Source: Candidatus Poseidoniales archaeon (lineage in GTDB: Archaea > Thermoplasmatota > Poseidoniia > Poseidoniales > Poseidoniaceae). From it: a stretch of DNA of 17,913 bases. Numbering within the stretch: the stretch's first letter is position 1; every line of letters begins with the position of its first letter. Shown one piece after another: positions 1 to 7,100 of the stretch. Where the stretch lies: NCBI GenBank assembly GCA_009887135.1, contig QXYA01000070.1, positions 1 through 17,913 on the forward strand, read 5' to 3'. The notes below the pieces were generated by a model. It saw only the letters and a program-made list of their open reading frames with translations. It did not search any database and had not been told where the DNA came from. Both the position numbers and the translations under genes were made by a program.

Positions 1-1107
1 CAACATAATTGGATAAGCATCACCTGTGAGTGAATGATTCTTGGAAAGAGCGTGGGAAAGCCATCGATCACCTACTGCAGTTTCGATTCCTATCATCGAT
101 TCTTGTTGATGAACTGAAGTAAGAAGCGTCAGATTTGATTCGATACTGGCTGCAACAATCCAGTCACCAGAAAAAGCGGAGAGAAGTACATCTGCAATAT
201 CATCACCATCAAAAACACGAATTCCAACATCTGTTTCTTGAAGCAGAAGACAACGATCTCCATCACCGTCTAGAGCTGCTCCAACGATAGCACCTACTGC
301 TTGTGGAGTAACGGAACGGACGAGCAAATGATCGCTTGTTTTTGCTTCATTCCAGGTCCATGTTTGACCCGGTGAAAGTTCTCCTGCTCCGCAACCTGCA
401 TTCATTGCAACAGCCTCTTGACTGACCTCTTTGACATCGAGCCCCTGCTGGTTAAGCCATGCAGCAAGCCATGTTGAAGCATGGCCTTTCGAAGAATCAA
501 GAAGGAATGAATTTGGGAAGGTCAGCGAAGTATTGAATGCCTTTTCTGCTAACTCAAGTCTTTTCTCAAGCCATTGCGGATGGTCAATCGAGTGATGTGA
601 GGTCGGTTTCATCCATGCGTCCCTATCCGTCATATCGATTTCACGATCTTCTTGTGAAAGAGAATAAGCGGACGTTGTAACAAGTCGTTCATACTCTGGC
701 ATTGACTTACGGCCAAGCGCATCAAAGACCTTGATGCCTGAATCTTCAACGGGATTATGGCTCGCAGTAATCATGCATCCTAAACGCGCACCTGTTTCTA
801 AAACGGCATAATGCAGCATTGGCGTTGAAGCAAGACCGATGTGGATGACGGTACAATTTGATGCATGAAAACCCAGTGTAAGCCATGAAGCCAGTGTGTG
901 ATTATCAGGGCGTTCGTCCCATCCAAGAACGATGGTATCGCCTTGCCCATCCTCAGGCAATGTACGGCCAAGTGCTTCACCCAGTAGTTGCATAAGTTGT
1001 GGCGTTAGTTCGCGTTCTTCGACAATCCGTTGCAACGCTTCCTCATCATCGCATTCATCGAGAACAACTCGGCCACGAATACCATCGGTTCCGAAGAGAT
1101 TCTCCAT
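1..1107 (-). CDS. glmM: Phosphoglucosamine mutase-type phosphohexomutase (GlmM-like), C-terminus cut by window edge
   Basis: Predicted cytoplasmic enzyme that interconverts glucosamine-6-phosphate and glucosamine-1-phosphate for UDP-GlcNAc synthesis. 369 residues are visible, and the frame is still open at base 1. The alpha-D-phosphohexomutase hallmarks appear in order: FGTDGIRG at residues 5-12 (typical of GlmM), the phosphoserine loop TASHNP with Ser116, the metal-binding DGDGDR at 280-285, and VGDRW near 345. Family members are about 445 residues, so roughly the last 75, including the phosphate-binding domain 4, lie outside. The start is set by a strong Shine-Dalgarno sequence that overlaps the stop of the upstream acyltransferase, so the two genes are translationally linked. 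Oddity: the sugar-binding loop, normally GExSGH, reads GDAYPIM here, so substrate choice is less certain. A phosphomannomutase/phosphoglucomutase relative is the alternative. Family membership is certain; the exact sugar is inferred from FGTDGIRG and from the neighbour. Confidence 0.85.
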   Translation of the reverse strand, partial: MENLFGTDGIRGRVVLDECDDEEALQRIVEERELTPQLMQLLGEALGRTLPEDGQGDTIVLGWDERPDNHTLASWLTLGFHASNCTVIHIGLASTPMLHYAVLETGARLGCMITASHNPVEDSGIKVFDALGRKSMPEYERLVTTSAYSLSQEDREIDMTDRDAWMKPTSHHSIDHPQWLEKRLELAEKAFNTSLTFPNSFLLDSSKGHASTWLAAWLNQQGLDVKEVSQEAVAMNAGCGAGELSPGQTWTWNEAKTSDHLLVRSVTPQAVGAIVGAALDGDGDRCLLLQETDVGIRVFDGDDIADVLLSAFSGDWIVAASIESNLTLLTSVHQQESMIGIETAVGDRWLSHALSKNHSLTGDAYPIML

Positions 1108-1110
1108 CTT

Positions 1111-1118
1111 ATCACCTC
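1111..1118 (-). promoter_or_regulatory. Shine-Dalgarno site of glmM overlapping the upstream stop codon
   Basis: On the minus strand GAGGTGAT lies three bases before the glmM ATG and overlaps the TGA stop (1119-1117) of the acyltransferase gene. It matches the archaeal anti-Shine-Dalgarno end of 16S rRNA closely. It fixes the glmM start and argues that the two genes share one transcript. Confidence 0.75.
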
Positions 1119-1797
1119 AACGCAATACGCTTGACGGAGCATGAAGACCTGATACGGTCGTATTTGGATGAGCCATGCAGTGTTGGCCAAGAACTGTACC
1201 TGGATTGGTTACAGTGTTGCAGCCAAGTTGAGTCCCATCGCCGATGATCGCTCCGAATTTTCGAATCCCTGTTAAACGACGTTCGTCATCGATCCAAATG
1301 GCAACTGTTCCTCCATCATTACGCAGATTAGAGAGTTTAACACCAGCACCAAGATTGACATTTGAACCAAGTACTGAGTCGCCAACATAGTTGAAATGAG
1401 GTGCTTTAGCACCCGGGAGAAACAGAGAATGCTTCGATTCACTTGAATGTCCAAGAAGACTACCTTGCATCATCCAGGTATTCTCTCGAACATATGCATG
1501 AGCTCGTACAGTTGCTGTCGATTGAATCAAACAAGGACCTATGAGATGTACGTGCGGTTCAATGATCGCTCCATCTTCGATATGGACTGGTCCTTTTGCC
1601 TCATCGATGGTAACGAAGGCTACGTCATCAGGATGCTTTGATCCTAATTGTTCAAGATGTTTGGAGAGGGTTTGTTTGAGGCCCGATGAGTTTTCTGGGT
1701 TCAAAAGTTCCCATGCAGGTTGTCCTGAAAGGTTGAACACGGTTTCGGGGAAATCCGCAAACAACGCACTGGTTGTCACCGAAGTTGGCCACTCCAT
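1117..1797 (-). CDS. GlmU-like left-handed beta-helix N-acetyltransferase without a nucleotidyltransferase domain
   Basis: Likely glucosamine-1-phosphate N-acetyltransferase (acetyl-CoA donor), acting directly after the mutase encoded next to it. It has 226 residues. The stretch from about 70 to 220 is hexapeptide-repeat rich and predicted to form a left-handed beta-helix. Residues 131-150 (KAPHFNYVGDSVLG onward) align by eye with the GlmU signature KAxHLxYLGDAxIGxxVNIGAG. His134 falls at the position of the GlmU catalytic histidine, and NVNLGAG follows. The N-terminal 65 residues are not a Rossmann nucleotidyltransferase and lack its GxGTR loop, so uridylyl transfer must come from another gene. 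An in-frame TAA at 1818-1816 limits the start to ATG 1797. The gene lies 36 bp after the small winged-helix gene and 9 bp before glmM, consistent with an operon. A related LpxA-family acyltransferase with another acceptor is possible. Confidence 0.78.
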   Translation of the reverse strand: MEWPTSVTTSALFADFPETVFNLSGQPAWELLNPENSSGLKQTLSKHLEQLGSKHPDDVAFVTIDEAKGPVHIEDGAIIEPHVHLIGPCLIQSTATVRAHAYVRENTWMMQGSLLGHSSESKHSLFLPGAKAPHFNYVGDSVLGSNVNLGAGVKLSNLRNDGGTVAIWIDDERRLTGIRKFGAIIGDGTQLGCNTVTNPGTVLGQHCMAHPNTTVSGLHAPSSVLR

Positions 1798-1833
1798 GAA
1801 CAGCGCTAACGTCCCTTAGGGTTCAATGTTTGG

Positions 1834-2094
1834 TCAAACAGCCGCATGGTAAATGCGCTTACCTGTTGCAGCATCTAACTTGAAGCCAATCTGGCTTCGC
1901 ATGTATCTTGGAATGAAGTAACCAACTTTTCGAGCGGTTAATCCATGATTCCTCATTTTTCGTTCATTGGATAAATATGCAACAATATCTGCTGCTGAAC
2001 ATCCTGGTCGAGACGAAACATATGTTTCGATCTCTTTCTTCAAACGTTCCATCCTTGCCTGCTTCTGTACGCCTTTTCCACGTAATCCTGCCAT
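1834..2094 (-). CDS. Small basic protein, predicted winged-helix DNA-binding (86 aa)
   Basis: I do not recognise a named family. The 86-residue product is basic. An N-terminal charged helix (about residues 13-30) is followed by a helix-turn-helix-like stretch (about 32-65: a Cys-Ser-Ala-Ala-Asp-Ile-Val-Ala-Tyr-Leu helix, a turn, then LTARKVGYFIPRY as candidate recognition helix). It ends in a short beta-wing-like segment (FKLDAATGKRIYHAA). A longer reading starting at 2124 is possible, but ATG 2094 is preferred: a TATA-like GATATAC lies about 24 bp upstream, and the protein then begins MAGLRGKG. It is the first gene of the minus-strand cluster with the GlmU-like and GlmM genes, 36 bp before the former. 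A regulatory role for that cluster is inference from position and fold only. Confidence 0.6.
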   Translation of the reverse strand: MAGLRGKGVQKQARMERLKKEIETYVSSRPGCSAADIVAYLSNERKMRNHGLTARKVGYFIPRYMRSQIGFKLDAATGKRIYHAAV

Positions 2095-2115
2095 GTATAA
2101 TATTACGTCACGGCA

Positions 2116-2122
2116 GTATATC
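2116..2122 (-). promoter_or_regulatory. TATA-like box for the minus-strand small winged-helix / glm cluster
   Basis: The minus strand reads GATATAC, ending 21 bases before ATG 2094. With the usual archaeal TATA-to-TSS distance, transcription would begin at or very near the start codon, giving a leaderless mRNA. No Shine-Dalgarno is visible. The call rests on position and base composition. Confidence 0.45.
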
Positions 2123-2130
2123 AATCACAA

Positions 2131-2154
2131 ATGGGATGTCCATGGGACCCCATG
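2131..2154. promoter_or_regulatory. Candidate operator: inverted and direct repeats between divergent genes
   Basis: CATGGGACCCCATG at 2141-2154 is a perfect 6-bp inverted repeat (CATGGG / CCCATG) with a 2-bp spacer. ATGGGA also occurs at 2131 and 2142, exactly 11 bp (one helical turn) apart. The element lies between the TATA-like box of the minus-strand cluster and the thioredoxin start, where a bound protein could affect both genes. The sequence symmetry is seen; the operator function is inferred. Confidence 0.35.
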
Positions 2155-2198
2155 ATTTTCACGGCAAAGGTTCTTGACACCTCGCTCGACCGACAGTC

Positions 2199-2528
2199 AT
2201 GGGCGAAGTACGAGCAGTAACAGATTCAGAGTTTGAAGCAACTATCGGTGGGAACGGATGGGTTCTTGTCGACTTTTGGGCAGAATGGTGTGGACCTTGC
2301 AAAGCAATTGCACCGCTTCTCAACGACATTATCGAAGGACGAGACCTCCTCGTAGCAAAGGTTGACACTGACAAGAACAACATGCATGCAGCACGCCTCG
2401 GTGTCCGTGGGATTCCTGCATTATTCCTCTTCAACAAGGGCCAACTCGTTGCTCAACAAAGCGGTATGATGTCAAAGGACAAGTTGACCACATGGGTTGA
2501 CAACCACATGACTGCAGACGACTTCTGA
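2199..2528 (+). CDS. trxA: Thioredoxin
   Basis: Small cytoplasmic thiol-disulfide oxidoreductase that reduces protein disulfides and is recharged by a thioredoxin reductase not present here. 109 residues, the normal size for a single-domain thioredoxin. The redox motif WCGPCK (residues 30-35) follows the strand VLVDFWAEW. The buried Asp of the fold (VDFWA) is present, as is the cis-proline segment GIPALFLF around residues 71-78. All core features look intact. No Shine-Dalgarno precedes ATG 2199, so the mRNA may be leaderless, although the TATA position is not convincing. It is transcribed divergently from the glm cluster, and its TGA abuts the stop codon of the convergent STAND gene. The family is certain; its specific client proteins cannot be read from sequence. 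Confidence 0.95.
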   Translation: MGEVRAVTDSEFEATIGGNGWVLVDFWAEWCGPCKAIAPLLNDIIEGRDLLVAKVDTDKNNMHAARLGVRGIPALFLFNKGQLVAQQSGMMSKDKLTTWVDNHMTADDF

Positions 2529-4097
2529 TCACTTTAGTCTGTTTTTCCGCTTCTTTTCTGCGGATCCAACTTCTCGAGACAAGCGTTCTCGTAGGGCTTC
2601 ATGCAACCACATGCCTTTTTCGAGTTCCATCAACAACCCATGTTCGATAAGGTTCTGCGGTGGACCGCCTTCCCACGAAAGACTGTCAGCTAGTTTCTTC
2701 CACGGAATGGGTTCACTCGCCTGCGAAAGAGTTGCAAGAAGTTCACGTTCTTTCTCTGGTAATGGCACAAGAATCTCTTCTTCGAGGAAACGTAACCAGT
2801 CATCATGGGTCGGTTTACCGTACATTTCAAGCATTTCAATGGCGAGAGGGTGACCTCCTGTTCGCTGATGAACGTCCTTGGCATCGATTTCATCGAGTTC
2901 TAATTCTTCTAACCAAGACGAGGTTTCGTTCAGTGAAAGACCTGCGAGTGGAATCTCTTCAACGATGTCTCGTGTGTGGACATCACGTCGATCATAAACA
3001 TTGAGCGATGTTCGTGAAATCAAAAGGAAACGAAGAGGTGTTTTCTGAGAAATCTGCAACAGGGCTCCAAGAAGATCTTTCGATTCAGCTGCGATGTGAT
3101 GCACGTCATCCAGAACGATGAGCCAGTAAGGTGGAGGCCCTCCAGGAGCGATTGAAAATCGTTCTCGAACAGTGTATGCATCGGTCAAGTAGGCCAAGAG
3201 ACGACGACGCCATGTGTCAACGTCGAGCGGAGCGCCAGGGCGCAAGGGTAAGGTTTCAATCAGATTGTATGGATCATGCTTTTCATCGATACCGAATCGA
3301 TGGAGAAGGCTAACTGCAAGACCGACTTCTCTGTCCCAAGGTTGACACGGATACCAACAAACAGAGAGATTCGATTGGGCTTCTTCCTTTCCTGAAAGCC
3401 ATTCAGCGACCAATGTTGACTTTCCAATGCCAGCGATTCCAGTGACGACTGCACATGCTGAACGTCCATCAAACCAATCGGATAACCGTTGTAATTCAGC
3501 ATCTCGCCCTCTTACTTTGCGCGTTGATGGCGCCTCTGTATGATACGTGGCATGGACTCCAGCAAGAGGTTGTAATCGACCAGGTGGTGGGACAATGTCC
3601 TCATCATCTTGCTTTCGAATTAATCCAAATCGAATATCGCCCCATGTAAGAACACCTTCGTGTTGAGCATGAAGAAGAACTTGCAACAGAGACATGTCAG
3701 AAGCAAGACGTTGTGGTGCTTCCTTTGCATTAATTTCAAGTAATTCTCCTTCCTTGTTGCGGATGAGAACCATTGTTTCGCCAAGATCAATGGTTTTGGC
3801 TTTGGCCTCCTCCCTTCCGCTATCGGTCAATTGCCATGTCTTTTGTCGGCGATCATCATTTTGAATCGAACGCGTATGTTCACTGACCAATCCATCGCGA
3901 ACAAGATTGCGCATTGTCCGACTTACATTGGGGGGATGCTGAGCACATGCCTCGGCAATCCCAGGCCGAGTAACGGCAGCGGTAACCATGAAGCGGTCTG
4001 CGAGATGGTCGTGTTGTAGAAGATGCAACAGTACGCGGTCTAATACCGCGACGTTCACCTTTGGCAACCCTTCGGCCATGCTGGTCTGTAGAGCCAT
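2529..4097 (-). CDS. MarR-like winged-helix / STAND ATPase regulator
   Basis: Predicted cytoplasmic ATP-switched DNA-binding regulator of 522 residues. About residues 12-110 form a MarR-like winged helix (VSRTMRNLVRDGLVSEH recognition region, then a wing with DDRRQKTWQLTDSGRE). A linker follows, and then a STAND/AAA-type NTPase: Walker A GIAGIGKST (220-228), Walker B WLIVLDD (325-331), an Arg-bearing sensor segment LLISRTS (358-364) and the GGHPLA motif (414-419), the counterpart of GLPL in NB-ARC proteins. Residues 445-505 look like the extra winged helix that follows STAND cores. No TPR, WD40 or LRR sensor repeats follow, so this is a short STAND protein, and the inducer-binding part is not obvious. 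The C-terminus is a Lys/Arg-rich tail. A second possible start is ATG 4079. The gene is divergent from the WD40/Tsp3 surface gene, with an 86-bp shared upstream region. Targets are unknown. Confidence 0.8.
   Translation of the reverse strand: MALQTSMAEGLPKVNVAVLDRVLLHLLQHDHLADRFMVTAAVTRPGIAEACAQHPPNVSRTMRNLVRDGLVSEHTRSIQNDDRRQKTWQLTDSGREEAKAKTIDLGETMVLIRNKEGELLEINAKEAPQRLASDMSLLQVLLHAQHEGVLTWGDIRFGLIRKQDDEDIVPPPGRLQPLAGVHATYHTEAPSTRKVRGRDAELQRLSDWFDGRSACAVVTGIAGIGKSTLVAEWLSGKEEAQSNLSVCWYPCQPWDREVGLAVSLLHRFGIDEKHDPYNLIETLPLRPGAPLDVDTWRRRLLAYLTDAYTVRERFSIAPGGPPPYWLIVLDDVHHIAAESKDLLGALLQISQKTPLRFLLISRTSLNVYDRRDVHTRDIVEEIPLAGLSLNETSSWLEELELDEIDAKDVHQRTGGHPLAIEMLEMYGKPTHDDWLRFLEEEILVPLPEKERELLATLSQASEPIPWKKLADSLSWEGGPPQNLIEHGLLMELEKGMWLHEALRERLSREVGSAEKKRKNRLK
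2542..2557 (+). terminator. Possible U-rich terminator for thioredoxin, inside the convergent gene
   Basis: Fourteen bases after the thioredoxin stop, the plus strand carries TTTTT then CCGC then TTCTTTT. U-rich tracts can end transcription intrinsically in archaea. The same bases, read on the minus strand, encode the Lys/Arg-rich C-terminal tail of the STAND protein. The tract is seen; terminator activity is inferred. Confidence 0.35.
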
Positions 4098-4157
4098 TCA
4101 CGTTCAAGCGTTCCCCTCTTTTGTCTCGAACTGTACGAGCATAAACACCACAAGCCC

Positions 4158-4164
4158 TAATAAG
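4158..4164 (+). promoter_or_regulatory. TATA-like box upstream of the WD40/Tsp3 surface protein
   Basis: TAATAAG is centred 23 bp before ATG 4184, the distance expected for a transcript that begins at the start codon. It lies in the 86-bp gap shared with the divergent STAND gene. Only a weak AGGGAT resembles a ribosome-binding site. Confidence 0.45.
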
Positions 4165-4183
4165 AGATATCATAGGGATTACT

Positions 4184-7100
4184 ATGTCTTCTGACTCAAC
4201 GCAAGCGAGCCGGCGTGGATTGACTCTAGTTGCACTGATGATCCTCGTTGTTTTTCTGCCATTTGCAACGAATGCTGCAGATAGCGATGGCGACGGAATC
4301 GAGGATTCACTTGATGACTGTCCATGGGCCTCTGGGACATCAACAATTGATCGAGACGGATGTCCTGATAAAGACAATGATGGCACCTCGGATTTCAACG
4401 ATGGTTGGACCACCTCGAATCCTAATTTTCAAAACGATTTCACCACCTCTTCAAGTTCTGATTACAACGCTGTAGATTTTTCTCCAGATGGTAAGTTGAT
4501 CGTCACGGGCTCAGATGATAATTTCTTGCGCATTTGGAATGTAAGCACGCACGTTAACGAGCGCTCGGTCCAAACTGGAGATGATGTTAGAGCAGTCTCC
4601 TTTTCAAACGACGGGCAGTATGTCGCGGCAGGAATCGATGACGATACAATCAACATCTATTATGCTACAGATCTCACTTCTGTTCATGGGTCAATAAGCG
4701 TTGATGTTGGTGGAGGCGATCAAGTCAACAGCGTCGAATTCTCACCAGATAGTTCGCTTGTCGCAGTTGCGATTGGGCGGTCTGGTAACGGAGGCACAAA
4801 TGGAGAAGTCAAACTCATCAAGGTCTCTGACGGCCTGCAGCTAGGAAATGGAATGAATCCAAATGGAGAAGACCGATTCTACGACGCTGCCTTCTCACCG
4901 GACGGTCAGTTCATCGCATTGGCTGGAAACGGTGACTTCTTCATCGTCAACGTCACTTCAAGAACGACAATCACAAGCAACGGGGACCCGCAATCTGCAG
5001 TAAATGAAATCGCTTGGTCTCCTGATGGGAATTATATCTCCATGTGCGGAGCGTGGGAAGGATCTAGTTCAAGTTTCGACATGTATGCCTACACAGGCAC
5101 ATCTCTTGCTCGAATTTGGCAGAAAACACACTCTTCCTCTTGTTTTGCTACAGATTTCACATACGATAGTAAACAAGTCGTTGCTGGGATATCCTATTAC
5201 CAAGGTGATGGAGCAACAGCACGTGTCTATTCCTCTGATGTAGGATTACTCATCGACTCGGTAAACGGGCCACGACCTGGTGGATGTACTTCAGGCGGCG
5301 GCGGAAATAACTGCGGTTCAATTGAAGGTGCTGCTTGGAGCCCCGACAGTACATTCCTCGTAACCACTCAAAGTCGAAACGACCAAGGCGTTTACTACTG
5401 GTTTGCTGATCTGGATGAAGATAATGATGGGTACAACACGACCGATCAAGGGGATGGAATCGTCGATGCATTCCCAACCGACGGAAGCCAATGGGCTGAC
5501 GCAGATAACGATGGGTATGGAGACAATCCTGCCCCTGCCCTTCAACCTGATGAATGCCCTTCCGTATTTGGTAACAGCACAGAAGACCGATTTGGTTGCC
5601 TTGATGCCGATGGGGATGGATGGTCTGACCTCAACGATTGGGCTCCTGCGAACAAAGAGCAATGGGTTGATGCAGATAACGATGGCTACGGTGACAATTA
5701 TTTGTTCGATCTTGCCACAAATCAACTCCACCTCAATCAACGAGGAGATGCCTTCCCTGATGACGCCACACAATGGAACGACACAGATGGTGATGGCTGG
5801 GGCGATAACTACGAAAATGCGTCTTGGAATTCTTACAGAGCCCCCGAATGGCCTGGTTTGATCATTGTTGGTGCGCAAAACATCGACGTATTCCCAATCG
5901 ACAGAACCCAGTGGAGAGATACCGATGGAGATTGGGTTGGTGATGAACAAATGAGTGACCGCCCTGACGGTTGCCCAACCATCTATGGTGATTCCATATA
6001 CGACCGACTTGGTTGTGTTGATACCGACAGTGATGGTTATTCAGATCCTGATGCGAATTGGCCTGCTACGACAGATTGCTACGGTGCTGACGCATTCCCG
6101 AACGATCCTACCCAATGGTGTGATGAGGACAACGATGGGTTTGGAAGTAATCCGGAAGGAAACAATCCTGACGATTGTCCAAACCAAGCTGGACCTTCAA
6201 ATCAAAATGAGTTTGGTTGCCCTGACCGGGATGGTGATGGATGGTCGAATTCAGGCGATCCGTTCCCCGATGATGAGACACAGTGGATTGACACCGATGG
6301 TGATAACTACGGAGATAACCAGTCAGGTAACAATCCTGATGCATTCCCGAACGATGCTTCCCAATGGCGTGATCAAGATGGTGATGGTTACGGCGACAAC
6401 CCAGGTGGAACCAACGGAGACCGCTTCCCTGGCGATCCACTTCAATGGTCAGACTTTGACAACGACGGCTATGGAGACAACTTTGTCGACGTCGATGGAG
6501 ACGGTGTTTCTGAAGGAATCTCTGATGTCTGTCCTCAAACCTATGGTGAATCTTCTAACGCAGCATCACGAGGATGTCCAGACAGCGATGGTGATGGATA
6601 CACAGATCCTCTCGATGCATTCCCTACTCAACCACTTCAATGGGCTGATACCGATGGCGATGGCTATGGAGATAACACACAATTCACAGATGGTGACGAA
6701 TGCATTGATGTCTTTGGAAAGAGCATGTACAATGGCCGACAAGGATGTCCTGATACCGACCTAGATGGATACGGCGATCCTGATGGCGACTGGCAACCAA
6801 AGCCTGATTGTACAGGAGCAGATGCATTCCCAGACGACCCTCTCCAATGGTGTGACAAAGACGGCGATGGTGTTGGAGACAACTATGTCGTTACCAACAA
6901 AACGGTCGTTGATGAAGAAAACCCTGGCTTGATGATTGAAATCTGTGAGCACATTGGTGATGCGTTCCCGAATGATGCAACCCAATCAAGCGATATTGAT
7001 TGTGACGGTCGTGGCGACAATGCAACAGGGATATCTCCTGACGCATTCCCACTTCGAGTTTCTCAACAGGATGACAACGATGGCGATGGGTATGGAAATA

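Noticed and set aside
1813..1821. CCCTTAGGG palindrome between the small winged-helix gene and the GlmU-like gene
   Set aside because: Only 4-bp arms around one base; too short to call a regulatory site, and the gap is internal to a likely operon.
2529..4097. STAND ATPase as an antiphage defence (Avs-like) gene
   Set aside because: It has a DNA-binding MarR-like N-terminus rather than an effector domain, no sensor repeats, and no defence, integrase or transposase genes nearby.
3880..4413. 177-codon minus-strand open frame spanning the STAND/surface-protein intergenic region
   Set aside because: It overlaps two well-supported gene starts and the promoter gap. The translation is Ser/Arg-rich and matches no family I know.
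5318..5950. 210-codon minus-strand open frame inside the calcium repeats
   Set aside because: Antisense shadow of the same repetitive codons (Ile/Val-rich translation), with no start signal. The sense frame has a signal peptide, repeats and a membrane helix.
5955..6764. 269-codon open frame inside the first surface gene, plus strand
   Set aside because: It is a frame shadow of the Asp/Gly-rich repeats, whose GAT/GGT codons give few stops in this frame. Its translation is Met/Thr-rich low complexity without a fold.
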